Assembly: GCA_025267735.1 (NCBI GenBank)
Contig: CM046295.1
Span: 9,137,270 to 9,201,269 of the forward strand
Reading direction: 5' to 3'
Source: Mactra quadrangularis
Lineage: Eukaryota; Mollusca; Bivalvia; Venerida; Mactridae
DNA length: 64,000 nucleotides
The translations under genes and the position numbers were made by a program. The notes under the pieces were generated by a model. That model searched no databases and was not told the origin of the DNA. It worked only from the letters and a program-made list of their open reading frames with translations. This document shows positions 46,125 to 57,603 of this stretch, one piece after another (position 1 is the stretch's first letter; every line of letters starts with the position of its first letter).

Positions 46125-48965
46125 TTTTTTTAGATTTTAGGCACAGACAGATTTGTTTACTAATGCGCTTTTTTTAATTTTAGGCACAGGCAGAATTGTT
46201 AACTAATATATATTTGAATTTGATGCAGGTTCATACAGATGTGTTGTGGATAGCATTGGCCCATTGACAAGAACTTAGGATGGATAGCACCATATGACCT
46301 CACCCTCTAACAGGAATAGTCCGCAGTCTACGGCAATGGATGTACGCCGAAGTGAGGGTGCGTAAAGAGTTGGCTGCAGACGTACGAATTTGGTTACAGG
46401 ATGTCTACCAGGCTGATAGTAATGTCAATGATCGTTTCTTATATCCACAGCAATGCAAGATTAACTTTTTACTTTTTTTATACAACAGATGCAATTATTC
46501 TTTTTTCCACAAGATCAACAGTTTTAAGTAGAGAAATAATAAGTTTCTATCTTCTTCACAGGCAAAATCATTTACTAATGAGGTTTTTTAGATTTTAGGT
46601 TCAGACAGAATTGCTTAATAATGTTTTTTTAGATTTTAGGCACAGACAGATTTGTTTACTAATGCGCTTTTTTTAATTTTAGGCACAGGCAGAATTATTT
46701 ATTAATGTGTTTTTTGGTTTTAAGGCTCAGACAGAATTGTTTACTAATGCGCTTTTTTTAGATTTTAGGCACAGGCAGAATTATTTATTAATGTGTTTTT
46801 TGGTTTTTAGGCTCAGACAGAATTGTTTACTAATGCGCTTTTTTTAGATTTTAGGCACAGGCAGAATTGTTAACTAATATATATTTGAATTTGATGCAGG
46901 TTCATACTGATGTGTTGTGGATAGCATTGGCCCATTGACAAGAACTTAGGATGGATAGCACCATATGACCTCACCCTCTAACAGGAATAGTCCGCAGTCT
47001 ACGGCAATGGATGTACGCCGAAGTGAGGGTGCGTAAAGAGTTGGCTGCAGACGTACGAATTTGGTTACAGGATGTCTACCAGGCTGATAGTAATGTCAAT
47101 GATCGTTTCTTATATCCACAGCAATGCAAGATTAACTTTTTACTTTTTTTATACAACTGATGCAATTATTCTTTTTTTCACAAGATCAACAGTTTTAAGT
47201 AGAGAAATAATAAGTTTCTATCTTTTTCACAGGCAGAATTATTTACTAATGAGGTTTTTTAGATTTTAGGTGCAGACAGAATTGCTTAATAATGTTTTTT
47301 TAGATTTTAGGCACAGACAGATTTGTTTACTAATGCGCTTTTTTTAAGATTTTAGGCACAGGCAGAATTATTTATTAATGTGTTTTTTGGTTTTTAGGCT
47401 CAGACAGAATTGTTTACTAATGCGCTTTTTTTAATTTTAGGCACAGGCAGAATTGTTAATTAATATATATTTGAATTTGATGCAGGTTCATACAGATGTG
47501 TTGTGGATAGCATTGGCCCATTGACAAGAACTTAGGATGGATAGCACCATATGACCTCACCCTCTAACAGGAATAGTCCGCAGTCTACGGCAATGGATGT
47601 ACGCCGAAGTGAGGGTGCGTAAAGAGTTGGCTGCAGACGTACGAATTTGGTTACAGGATGTCTACCAGGCTGATAGTAATGTCAATGATCGTTTCTTATA
47701 TCCACAGCAATGCAAGATTAACTTTTTACTTTTTTTATACAACAGATGCAATTATTCTTTTTTCCACAAGATCAACAGTTTTAAGTAGAGAAATAATAAG
47801 TTTCTATCTTCTTCACAGGCAAAATCATTTACTAATGAGGTTTTTTAGATTTTAGGTTCAGACAGAATTGCTTAATAATGTTTTTTTAGATTTTAGGCAC
47901 AGACAGATTTGTTTACTAATGCGCTTTTTTTAATTTTAGGCACAGGCAGAATTATTTATTAATGTGTTTTTTGGTTTTTAGGCTCAGACAAAATTGTTTA
48001 CTAATGCGCTTTTTTTAGATTTTAGGCACAGGCAGAATTATTTATTAATGTGTTTTTTGGTTTTTAGGCTCAGACAGAATTGTTTACTAATGCGCTTTTT
48101 TTAGATTTTAGGCACAGGCAGAATTGTTAACTAATATATATTTGAATTTGATGCAGGTTCATACAGATGTGTTGTGGATAGCATTGGCCCATTGACAAGA
48201 ACTTAGGATGGATAGCACCATATGACCTCACCCTCTAACAGGAATAGTCCGCAGTCTACGGCAATGGATGTACGCCGAAGTGAGGGTGCGTAAAGAGTTG
48301 GCTGCAGACGTACGAATTTGGTTACAGGATGTCTACCAGGCTGATAGTAATGTCAATGATCGTTTCTTATATCCACAGCAATGCAAGATTAACTTTTTAC
48401 TTTTTTTATACAACTGATGCAATTATTCTTTTTTTCACAAGATCAACAGTTTTAAGTAGAGAAATAATAAGTTTCTATCTTTTTCACAGGCAGAATTATT
48501 TACTAATGAGGTTTTTTAGATTTTAGGTGCAGACAGAATTGCTTAATAATTTTTTTTTAGATTTTAGGCACAGACAGATTTGTTTACTAATGCGCTTTTT
48601 TTAGATTTTAGGCACAGGCAGAATTATTTATTAATGTGTTTTTTGGTTTTTAGGCTCAGACAGAATTGTTTACTAATGCGCTTTTTTTAATTTTAGGCAC
48701 AGGCAGAATTGTTAATTAATATATATTTGAATTTGATGCAGGTTCATACAGATGTGTTGTGGATAGCATTGGCCCATTGACAAGAACTTAGGATGGATAG
48801 CACCATATGACCTCACCCTCTAACAGGAATAGTCCGCAGTCTACGGCAATGGATGTACGCCGAAGTGAGGGTGCGTAAAGAGTTGGCTGCAGACGTACGA
48901 ATTTGGTTACAGGATGTCTACCAGGCTGATAGTAATGTCAATGATCGTTTCTTATATCCACAACA
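46125..48965. repeat. 1257-bp higher-order repeat with nested 43-bp minisatellites
   Basis: A ~240-bp block (from GATGCAGGTTCATAC through TATCCACAGCAATGCAAG) occurs five times, near 46228, 46899, 47485, 48156 and 48741. Spacings alternate 671, 586, 671 and 585, so the true period is a 1257-bp dimer. Between blocks lie arrays of ~43-bp units such as GGCACAGACAGATTTGTTTAC then TAATGCGCTTTTTTTAG, differing in number between the two spacer types. Blocks are almost identical, showing recent amplification. The minisatellite units and the blocks both contain acceptor-like TTTTAG or CACAG sequences. Confidence 0.93.
46314..46361 (+). CDS. Possible 48-nt repeated exon of gene B (first of five copies)
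   Basis: The acceptor CTCACCCTCTAACAG precedes 46314 and a possible donor GTAAAG follows 46361. Read with one completing base, it encodes NSPQSTAMDVRRSEG, phase 2 on both sides, the same phase as the gene B exon candidates at 45767 and 49513. Identical copies are at 46985-47032, 47571-47618, 48242-48289 and 48827-48874. Another frame through the same block (RQWMYAEVRVRKELAADV) is open for longer without splicing. Neither can be preferred from sequence alone. Confidence 0.2.
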
Positions 48966-49512
48966 ACACAAGATTTATATTTATCATTTACAGTTAGGCC
49001 AGTTATTAATTCTACTTTTTCTTATTTACAGCAGAAACAAGACACATGTATTTTTCTTTTTTTTTAATTTAAATTATTCCAATTAATCATGTTTTTGTTT
49101 CCTTAAATTAACATAATATGTGTAGGGCTTCTTTTATTTAAGTCATTTTTTCAATTTAGAATTATTACTTAAATTAAAATGTTTTTTTTTCTTGTGTAAA
49201 TGATACTTTTGTGCTCACAATGTAAATTGCTTTTATTCTCATTTTTGATTTTTGATAATTCCTTTTATTTCTTTATTTCATATGCTGCAACAATAATGAT
49301 GGAGCTACTTGTTTACTACGAGGAGAAACAACTGAAGAAGTTAACTATCTTGAACAATTGTTCAAGCATAGTTATTGTGATTAATCTTTGTTCGTATCCA
49401 AACTGGTTAAATTATACAAGGAGGTGAAGGGTGGCTATAAAGGGGTAGGATGGAGGCCACATGTATGCAGCTTTATATAAGCTGTTGGTTATATTTAAAT
49501 GTCTGCTTTCAG
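48966..49512. other. Unassigned, probably intronic
   Basis: T-rich sequence following the repeat array; no supported feature. If the gene B model holds, this is intron. Confidence 0.35.
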
Positions 49513-49566
49513 ACTGCCCAGCTGGAAGGTTCGTGCCAGCACGTTGGTTCACATGATTAAGCTTAG
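49513..49566 (+). CDS. Candidate internal exon of gene B
   Basis: After the acceptor CTGCTTTCAG, a 54-nt stretch encodes LPSWKVRASTLVHMIKLR (last codon split), locally GC-richer than its surroundings. With the donor AG|GTACAAG it is phase 2 to phase 2 and joins the terminal exon at 50106 to give KLR-FRPHKKS without a stop. The residues look like an amphipathic, basic helix. The donor departs from consensus at +4 and +5. No family recognised. Confidence 0.42.
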
Positions 49567-50105
49567 GTACAAGCACCCACCCATCATGTGAATGTCTAAA
49601 TGGTTTTTGCAGTCTGTCAACAAATTAATGTGTTTTGTTTTTCAATAGGGGTTACATTTTTATGTCTCTTTGTGATTAATCACATTTCATGTTAGTCTGC
49701 ACACTGTAATTCTGATTTTTAAAACAATTATCTGGTACTTAATTCAGTTTGTTTAATAACCATGATAGAGAAAATCCTTGCATAGTATTGAAAACATTGA
49801 TAAAATAAAATAAAAGCAAATAGATAGAGTAAAAAGGGTACATTTTTATATAATTAAACGCTTTGGATTACCTTGAATATATCTTAATTGGTTGACAGTC
49901 TGCTTGTGGGTAACCCTACCTTGAACTATGTAAAAGGTCTAAACCTATATCTGATAGTTGGTACAATAATGTCTAATGCAATGAAAACAATTATTTTAAG
50001 AATAAATCTTTTATAATTGACTGGTAGAATATTTTGTAACTAATTATTTTATGTGCATGTATATATTGGTATTACTCATAGAAGTTATTGTCTTGTCATG
50101 TCTAG
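49567..50105. other. Probable intron of gene B
   Basis: AT-rich stretch between two exon candidates; no element or other gene seen. Confidence 0.35.
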
Positions 50106-50235
50106 GTTTAGGCCTCATAAAAAATCTACAGACATTCTTAATGATGTAATGGCTGAGGTTCAAGTAGGTTCAAGCCAGTTGCCAGTCTGGACAAAAGGGG
50201 AGCAACCACATGAAATGGATAATCATTTCCAATGA
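50106..50235 (+). CDS. Last coding exon of gene B
   Basis: After the acceptor GTCTTGTCATGTCTAG, the frame reads FRPHKKSTDILNDVMAEVQV, then GSSQLPVWTKGEQPHEMDNH and FQ before TGA at 50233-50235. Codon use and composition are clearly more protein-like than the flanks. It needs two bases from an upstream exon, supplied by AG at 49565-49566. The end of the protein is acidic and polar (GEQPHEMDNHF), suggesting a surface tail. No domain is recognised, and no poly(A) signal was picked out. Confidence 0.52.
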
Positions 50236-50943
50236 CTTAGTTATGATTAAACCAATATATGTATCTATCCTCCAGTGTGTAGTTTTCATATGAAATCACC
50301 TGGCCATTTTATAATCACTCAAGTTTTCAATATTGTCTCATCAACTGTAAGACTTAAGTTCATTTGAATATGTAATGTGATGCTTCAAGTGAAGTCAATA
50401 TCAATTTGAGATATAATCCCTATAATGTCAATTTACAACCATTTTATAGATAATTGATATCAAACGTAGCTTTCAGTCATTACATCAAGTTTATCATTTT
50501 TATTATCTCCCTTTGATATTTCAAAATGGCCAATATAGTTATAAAATCATTCATGGTAATAAAAATGTTAGAAATACAGTGCTAAATTAGTTTTCTAAGA
50601 AAAATGCTACATATTAATTCTACCTCAAGCTTGGTGATGAAAGGTTATATCTATGGAACAAATGTTTAGGTTAGCAAAGGCTCTAATGTTAATTGTTGTC
50701 TGTATTGTAACGTTCTCTTGATTAGACATTTGTTTTTAGGTACATGCATTCCAGATAAATTATTAACTGTGGGACTTTTCATCAAAGTGAATACAAACAT
50801 GTATCTTGCTGATTTTTCTTGTATGGTGTACATATATATGGTTGAACATACATCTGTATTTACGACTGATCTGTTGTAAACATCCTAAAATTGGTTACAA
50901 TTCCTTTGAAGTACATTTAGGTATAAATAACTAGTTTCGTGTA
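50236..50943. other. Possible 3' UTR of gene B and intergenic sequence
   Basis: It contains ATTATCTCCCTTTGAT at about 50502-50516, the molluscan AAGGGAGATAAT-type motif on the minus strand. No gene. Confidence 0.35.
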
Positions 50944-51332
50944 TAGTCCAACAATATTCACCTCAGCTCGAACTACCTTATTATAATAGTTACACGCTTC
51001 ACTTACATTAAATCGTGAGTTTCTGTATGTGTATATACAATAATACACATTTTTGTATCAACCTATGTGACTATTAATCAAATTCTTAAACATGGCACGT
51101 TATTGTATTTATAATTTTTTACTCATTCCTTTGTGAGAAAACACATAAGTCTGCAATAATGTGCCACATGTATTTATTCTTATAAAAACAAAATTTATTG
51201 TTCAGTAACTTTGTTTGACCGAAAGCTTTCAATTAAGCACGATTTACAAATGAAGACAAAAATAGAAGTAAATACTGAGTTTAATATATTCTTGCATAAA
51301 GGTCAAGCTCAGGTTAATATTGTTGGACTTTA
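50944..51332. mobile_element. 389-bp TA-target MITE of the TTAACCTGAGCTTGAAC group
   Basis: The left end TAGTCCAACAATATTCACC then TCAGCTCGAAC is matched inversely on the right (GGTCAAGCTCAGGTTAATA then TTGTTGGACTTTA). TA lies outside both ends (50942-50943, 51333-51334). The terminal sequence is shared with 54991-55391 and with the inner repeats of 32579-33694. Confidence 0.75.
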
Positions 51333-51334
51333 TA

Positions 51335-52010
51335 TCGATTTGTTTGCTATTGTGACCAGCTTAAGTCTATACCTGCTGACCCACCCCTCTCTAGGGAACC
51401 AACCATTTTGTGTTCGGCCAGTTATATCTCAATGTGCATGTTTTGTATGCAATACTATTTCATATTCAATATATCTCGACCATTATGCAGATTTATGCTA
51501 TTTACAGTAATAATCATACACAAATGCTTTTTCCTTATAATGTATGATGTTAATGTGTTCAAAAGTGAAGTCTAGGTGTTTTTAAATTGAACCCTTTCAG
51601 CGGACCTCCTGCTCTTTATGCACATAGTGTCATTTATAATTTGATTTGTATTTTTCAGTGAAACATTATAGAAGTCTTACAGTTACAATTATAACGGTTG
51701 TTGATGAGGATGGTATGATAGTAGAATGTAAATGAAGATTGTCACTGGTTTATCATGGTATGTGTTTGTTTATTAGAGTCATTCTTAATTTTTCATATAA
51801 GTCAGGTCAATGGTTTATTGGCTAAGATTCTCAGTCAAATTTACCTTATGAATATGAGTTAAACTTTCCAAACCATTATAATCTATCTATGAGTAACTGC
51901 TGTATTCGTTTGTACATGCCTCTATTTTCTAAGTGTAACCAGATAATAAGTCCATGGTCAAAACTAAGATTTGAATCCATTGCCTTTAGGAGTTGTTAAC
52001 TAACACCCAC
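51335..52010. other. Unassigned sequence
   Basis: No supported gene or element. AT-rich. Confidence 0.35.
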
Positions 52011-52012
52011 TA

Positions 52013-53272
52013 CTGTATAGCGGGTTATTTCTGCGGGGCAAAAATTTCGCGTTAACAAGAGTTTTGTAATGGCGATGCTAAATATTGGCGGAAATTACTC
52101 TGAGCGCCAATTTTAAACCTCCCGTTGAAAGATGGTCAAAGGTACATGACTCTGTCATTTTCTCTAAAAAGGCCAATTTACCTGTATAAGCGACACTACA
52201 GACCGCGACTTTTCACATTTTTGAATTAACTAAGTGTCACCGAAGTTGCATAATCTTAGCCGAAGTGTGAAAACCAACGCTTACACAACAGATTATCTAT
52301 TTCTATGACGATAAATGGAGGGGACAAGTTTAATCACGTGATAAGAATCGCCATTAAATGTGAATGTTTTTGTTGAAAAATATTACCTGGGAGCCGCTAA
52401 GTGTGATTGATCGTTCGACAAATTGCATAAGTAAGCCCAACTCGTGAGAATTATAACAATTTGTTGTAATGAGCTATCAAGATTTTCGCATGTTTGTTTA
52501 TAGTCCTGAATAACGCCTAAAGGTTGTCGTCGTTAAAAATTATCGGTATTAAAGTTTGCGGTCACACACTCCTTAAAAATTGCCAATTTACCGGAATCCA
52601 TTGGTCAAGGTCCAACAAATTTTAAAATTAACAGCTTGTCACAAACAATGTATAATCAACCCACCTGGTGGAGTCTTTAAACAGACAAAATCAATTATAA
52701 AGCGTTGTCACGTGACGAAATTTGACAATAGTTTTGTATTGAATATCAATAAATAACAAGCTACATAAACACTTACTCTGCTGTTTTTACTCAATTTGTT
52801 CAATTAGGTGATGAGAAGTTTGTCTTTGGTTTGATAGAAACCAATTAAATTAATTGCAATACTAAAATGACTTTGTGTTTTAATGACCGACATACGGGTT
52901 TATAAAGTAAAAACATGGTGGCATCGTCGTCGAGTTTCGTAACCGAGTTTTGATGGAACCTGTGTTGTCTGTATTTTTGTTTGCTACAAACATAACTTGA
53001 ATCAATTCCTTTGTGTTATTCAAAATAGCAAATTTTGTTCATATACATAATAAATCTCACCTAATTCACTATATAATTCTTGTTTTAAGGGACTTAATAC
53101 ATGCACATTTTAATGACTACAAACTTAATTAAGATTAATGTCCCTTAGTAAACAATATGGCGGCAACTTAATACTGTGGAGTTTTGTATTCGCGGTGTTT
53201 ATGTTTGATGCATTTTCATTTTCCGCCAATAAAGCTAAAATAAAACCCCCGCAGATTATACCCGCTATACAG
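52013..53272. mobile_element. 1.26-kb Tc1/mariner-type element with CTGTATAGCGGGT ends
   Basis: The left end CTGTATAGCGGGTTATTTCTG then CGGGG is matched inversely at the right (CCCCCGCAGATTATACCCGC then TATACAG). TA lies outside both ends (52011-52012, 53273-53274). The interior is less AT-rich than the flanks and contains no transposase frame, so it is non-autonomous. Confidence 0.8.
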
Positions 53273-53678
53273 TAGACTAAGTCACCATAAAACAAGCTTG
53301 AAGGCAGAGCAGTACAAGTGCTGTTTTGTACCTCTGCTCCTATACCTAATCTTTAGCTTAAACATTATCATCAAGAAAAGCTCGTGGAAAAATAATATTA
53401 GATCAAGTTCCATCATGCAATTGTAACTTAATAGCAAAGTCACTCACCTGTGGCAACATCATTTGATAACAATTGAATTTTTGTATAAATCAATGAAGAA
53501 TGGACAGGATTATCCTTCGGTTTTCTTGAGCTAGTTTAGTTTAAACTGAATTACTTGCCATAGTGCTATGGTGCCAAGTTCATACAATCTCACCCATACA
53601 TCTGCGCAGGAGATTCAATTATTTTACAATGCTAGTTTTGAATACATATATTCTTATAGACCTGATGTTTATTTTCAG

Positions 53679-53763
53679 TAATACTATGATACTCAGGGAA
53701 GGAAATTCATGCCTGCTAAATCTGGACGGTAACAACACCTTTAATACTGACACTTCTGACTAA
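53679..53763 (+). CDS. Possible alternative last exon of gene B
   Basis: The acceptor GTTTATTTTCAG is followed by a frame reading NTMILREGNSCLLNLDGNNT then FNTDTSD and TAA at 53761-53763, with AATAAA at 53769-53774, only six bases after the stop. It needs two bases from upstream, the same phase as the exon at 50106, so it could be an alternative 3' end of gene B. It may instead belong to another gene or be chance; a poly(A) signal this close to the stop would give an unusually short 3' UTR. Confidence 0.33.
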
Positions 53764-54146
53764 ACTTCAATAAATTAACTCAGCCATGATGAGGTGTATG
53801 TAACAGAACAGCCTGATGTACTTTCTCCAACCAAATAAGTTGCGGTCACAAATTTTTAGTTTAAGATCTGAATATTGTACTTGAGTCATACATCACACAC
53901 CATCAGAATATTTAAGACATTTGTGTATTGTGTAAGATGAAGGTTACAGAAGATCTAGTCATCTGATAATACCAAATAGAAGATGAATACTACTCAAAAT
54001 TGATCAACAGAACCTAATTAATTGGACACTGAGTGAGAAAGTAAAAAAGTGACTTTTTGAAATTACATATACATGGCTGTTGAAATATTACCAGTACTAT
54101 GTTATACAAATTTAAGTGAGCACTTTTTTAGGGTCTGCTAAAAAAA

Positions 54147-54448
54147 GCCTTTATTTATTTATTGTTTATTTATTGGAGTTAAAGCCGTGTCAACACTATT
54201 TAGGTCATATTACAGCGTCCAGCGCACCTAACCTAGCTTTCCTGGACCATTGTCTATAACCAGTACTCGCCTAACTTTCCACAAGGCTGGAAACTTCTCC
54301 ATATGATCTTATCAATGGAGGAAAATCGACATTATTGTCAAATTTTCATGGAAGGGTATAACCTCCTAGGGTGGGATTCGAACCCGAACCCCATCGGGCA
54401 CAAGATTCCAAATCCCGGCGTGCTACCAACTGCGCTATCAACCCGGGT
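54147..54448 (-). mobile_element. tRNA-derived SINE, copy 2
   Basis: On the minus strand the head reads GGGTTGATAGCGCAGTTGGT with an exact A box (TAGCGCAGTTGG) and, ~50 bp on, an exact B box (GGTTCGAATCC). The body includes GTTATACCCTTCCATGAAAA and AGCCTTGTGGAAAGTTAGGC, and the tail is AATAAATAAA-rich (T-rich on the plus strand at 54150-54173). A-rich TAAAAAA on both sides may be the target duplication. Confidence 0.85.
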
Positions 54449-54669
54449 TAAAAAATGGTCCTTGGTAAATACAGAATTGGGAAGTCGACAGACTTGTATA
54501 TTTTTTCATGTACGTTTATAGTGAACTATGGTCAATCTCCTGTTTGCTTTAACCTTTTGTCACAAATTAAAGTTTGAGCTTTCTAAATTTTACAATAGAA
54601 ATAGTGTAAAATGTTAAAACATGACTGTACCAGTATATATATATTTCTATTATTTCATTGTCTGGAATA

Positions 54670-54726
54670 CCAAGGGAAATAACTGTTTTATACTTAAGAG
54701 TATAGATACTGAGTTAGCTCCCTTGG
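54670..54726. repeat. Small palindrome with molluscan AAGGGA-type arms
   Basis: CCAAGGGAAATAACT at the left and AGTTAGCTCCCTTGG at the right are inverted copies with two mismatches. The arms are versions of the AAGGGAGATAACT motif seen elsewhere in the window, here as a compact 57-bp foldback. Confidence 0.6.
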
Positions 54727-54990
54727 GAAAATAAGCCTTATTAGTTTCAATTAGAACAATAGGTCAGGTATATTTATGAACTTAAAGGCTTGACTCGTCG
54801 ATTCAATTTGTGTCATAAGGTGATGTCATTACTACATCACCTTTATTAAGAGTTCAATATTATAATAATTTCATATAAATATTCTAATATTTTAATTATG
54901 TAGATTCTCTGTATGTAATGTATTTATACTTCGTTTAACTGATTAACATACTTGTATAATATTTATAGTAAATTATAAATAGTGTATGTG

Positions 54991-55391
54991 TAGTCAGACA
55001 ATATTAACCTGAACTTTACTGTTATGCAAGAATACATTAACTCGGTATTAACAGTCTATTTTTTTTTTGTTTGTAAATGGCGCTTTATTGAAAGCTTTCA
55101 GCAAAATACACATTCTGAACAATTTTTTTGTTTTCTTTAGAATGAATACCTTGAAACTGTGCCACAATATTGCGGACTTATCATGTTCCCTCAAAACTAA
55201 TGTGTCCAAAATTAAAAGTACAATGACATGCCATGTTTTAAAAGTTGATATATAGTCACTTACATATAGGTTATTATAAATATGTGTATAACTGTATACA
55301 TGCATGCGGGAACTCAGGATTAAATGTAAATGAAGTGTTAAATTATTATAATATCAGTTCAAGCTCAGGTTAATATTGTTGCTGTTTACTA
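54991..55391. mobile_element. 401-bp MITE of the TTAACCTGA group
   Basis: TAGTCAGACAATATTAACC then TGAACTT at the left, and the inverse AAGCTCAGGTTAATATTGTTG ending TTTACTA at the right. It shares the ACAATATTAACCTGA core with 50944 and 58343. Flanking TA is not preserved on either side. Confidence 0.6.
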
Positions 55392-56187
55392 AGCCACTAA
55401 GTTTTGCATTGAAATGTGTCATTTCAAGATATGATTAACCAACCCATTCATATTGAATGTATGATATTAACATATATATTTCTTTTTATGTTTTAATAAG
55501 ATTCTAATTTCTTTTTATGTTTTGATAAGATTCTTATGTTTTTTCTCAGTCGACTTCAAATAAACAAGACTTTTAGTTAATATTGCAATAATGACAGATT
55601 ATCATCATTGAATGATAAATAACAGGCTTATATGATATAATTTTTTGGAAATGTAAGTTTTGGCACGTCACTACTTAATAAACATACACTGTGGTGCTTT
55701 CAGCTACATTTGATGCAGGAAATTATTTTGTGTTTAAATATGTATCAATAGTAAAGCTAATTATTTTAGATGAAGATTTAAATTTAATTTTTATCAAGTT
55801 TTTAAACGTATAAAGAGTAAATTCATTTTTTTAGATAGAATTGAGATCTAGGTATAGCCACTAGGCTGTTTAGCAATGGAAGTGCAATGACTTACAATGT
55901 ATATCATTATATCATTGGATAACCCTCTCAATAAAATAACTCACAATAATCACTTAGTGATCAGGTGAGCTGAACCTATTAATTAACAAGGTTGAACTTG
56001 CCCTCGATGCATACCTTTGTACAATTGTTAGCCAAGTTTAGAAAACTTTGTAAACCATGAACTAAATTAATAATTTAAGCCAAATAAATATATTCATTCA
56101 TTTTAGCGAGTTAAATCCAACAACCTATATGAAAGATAATCGAAGGAAAGTTCAACATTGTTTACTATTACATGGTTCTCAAAAGAT
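55392..56187. other. Unassigned sequence
   Basis: AT-rich; no supported feature. Confidence 0.35.
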
Positions 56188-56482
56188 TTATTTATTTTAT
56201 TTATTGGAGTTAACGCCGTATCAACACAATTTAGGTCATTTAACGGCGTCCAGCGCATCTAACCTAGCTTTCCTGGACCATTGTCTATAACCAGTACTCA
56301 CCTACACTTCCACAAGGCCGGAAACATCTCCATATTATCTAATCAATGGAAGAAAATCGACATTATTGTCAAATTTTCATGGAAAGGTATAACCTCCCCG
56401 GGTCGGATTCGAACCCGCACCCCCTCGGGCACGAGTATCCAAATCCCGGCGCGTTACCAACTGCGCTATCGACCCAGGTTCT
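56188..56482 (-). mobile_element. tRNA-derived SINE, copy 3, with 12-bp target duplication
   Basis: Head on the minus strand CCTGGGTCGATAGCGCAGTT with exact A and B boxes (TAGCGCAGTTGG, GGTTCGAATCC), the same body as copy 2, and an AATAAATAAAATAAAT tail. It is flanked by a perfect 12-bp duplication, TTCTCAAAAGAT (56176-56187, 56483-56494), as expected for LINE-mediated insertion. The best-preserved copy in the window. Confidence 0.92.
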
Positions 56483-56970
56483 TTCTCAAAAGATAAGACA
56501 ATAGTTGATCACAAATATCAATACTAAAGTTAGTTTATCTTCTTCACAATGCTTTGATTCTTCTTCTGTTCTTTATCCATTGAATAGAGTAGCACCTTAT
56601 TTTCAATTCCTGCTAGACACATTGCTTAAGTCTAACAATCTTATGTCAAGTACAATAATTTTCAAGTTTTTCCAACCAATTTGCTGTGACCTTAAAACGA
56701 AAGAATGTATCTTAACTTAATGTATCAACAAAACATGTCAACAAAATAGAATTTTCAAAATTCAGTGACAAATAAGTAAGTTTTACATTAGGGCTGAAAC
56801 GACTCCATACATCTAAGATCGATTGTGTGGTTGCTGATTAAATTTCATTTTAAATGTGTCTATATAGAATTGTAAGGATTTAAGCTTAGGTGCACCTAAT
56901 AGACAATGAGCATGACTGGAAACTCTGTTAATTTAGTTTTCTATAGTACATACATATCAGAAAATAAATT
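56483..56970. other. Unassigned sequence
   Basis: AT-rich with no supported gene. A hydrophobic frame at 56505-56720 has no splice or domain evidence. Confidence 0.35.
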
Positions 56971-57233
56971 ATTATACCCCCGCTTCGAAGAAGAGGGGGG
57001 TATACTGTTTTACCCTTGTCCATGTGTTCGTCCGTTACAAAATTTCCGTCGCAGTTTTCTCAGCAACTATAACATGCAGCAGCCTAATACTTTGCATATT
57101 GCTTCATCCCATAGTCCCATGTGGTGTAAAGCGATTTCATGCTCCTTTCTCATCTACTTCCTGTTTGTCGCATATTTTTAGATTTTGGCGGGGGTATCAC
57201 TAGTGAGCATTAGCTCACAGATTTACTTGTTTT
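56971..57233. mobile_element. Helentron/HINE-like element C (short, no tandem core)
   Basis: The 5' end TATACCCCCGCTTCGAAGAA then GAGGGGGGTATA forms a strong hairpin, followed by TTCGTCCG. The 3' end has GGCGGGGGTAT, the inverse of the 5' end, then a GTGAGC-ATTA-GCTCAC hairpin and a CTTGTTTTT terminus. The plan is the same as elements A and B but with a unique ~170-bp interior in place of a repeat array. Confidence 0.6.
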
Positions 57234-57603
57234 TCAATGAAAGTTAGTTTGAAGCTTAAATAAATGTATTGATTCATATAATTATTTGGAATAAACTACA
57301 CTATTCAATAAATTGAACAAAAATTAAATAAATAGGATCGCATCGAATTGACTTTGCAGTTAATTAGTGCAGCCCTATTAATCAGTCACCAGCTATCTTT
57401 TTCTATGAAAGTCTTGTTTTAATAATACAAGTCAATAGCACTATTTGAACTTTATTTAATACACTTTATATGTACCATTGCTTCTATGAATATTTTGTGT
57501 TAGTTTTGATGAATTTAATTTAACTGTCAGTGGTGTATGCGTAAACCCAGCTGATTTGCTAATCACGGTGCATAAATACGGCTATTTTTGTTCATAGTTG
57601 GTA
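57234..57603. other. Unassigned sequence with a short dispersed repeat
   Basis: TTTAACTGTCAGTGGTGTATG through AAACCCAGCTGATT (about 57520-57556) recurs in diverged form near 60918-60953. Nothing else is supported. Confidence 0.35.

Noticed and set aside
54303..54521. Frame with WDSNPNPIG-type sequence, similar to one at 56281-56496
   Set aside because: Both are antisense translations of the tRNA-derived SINE head and body.
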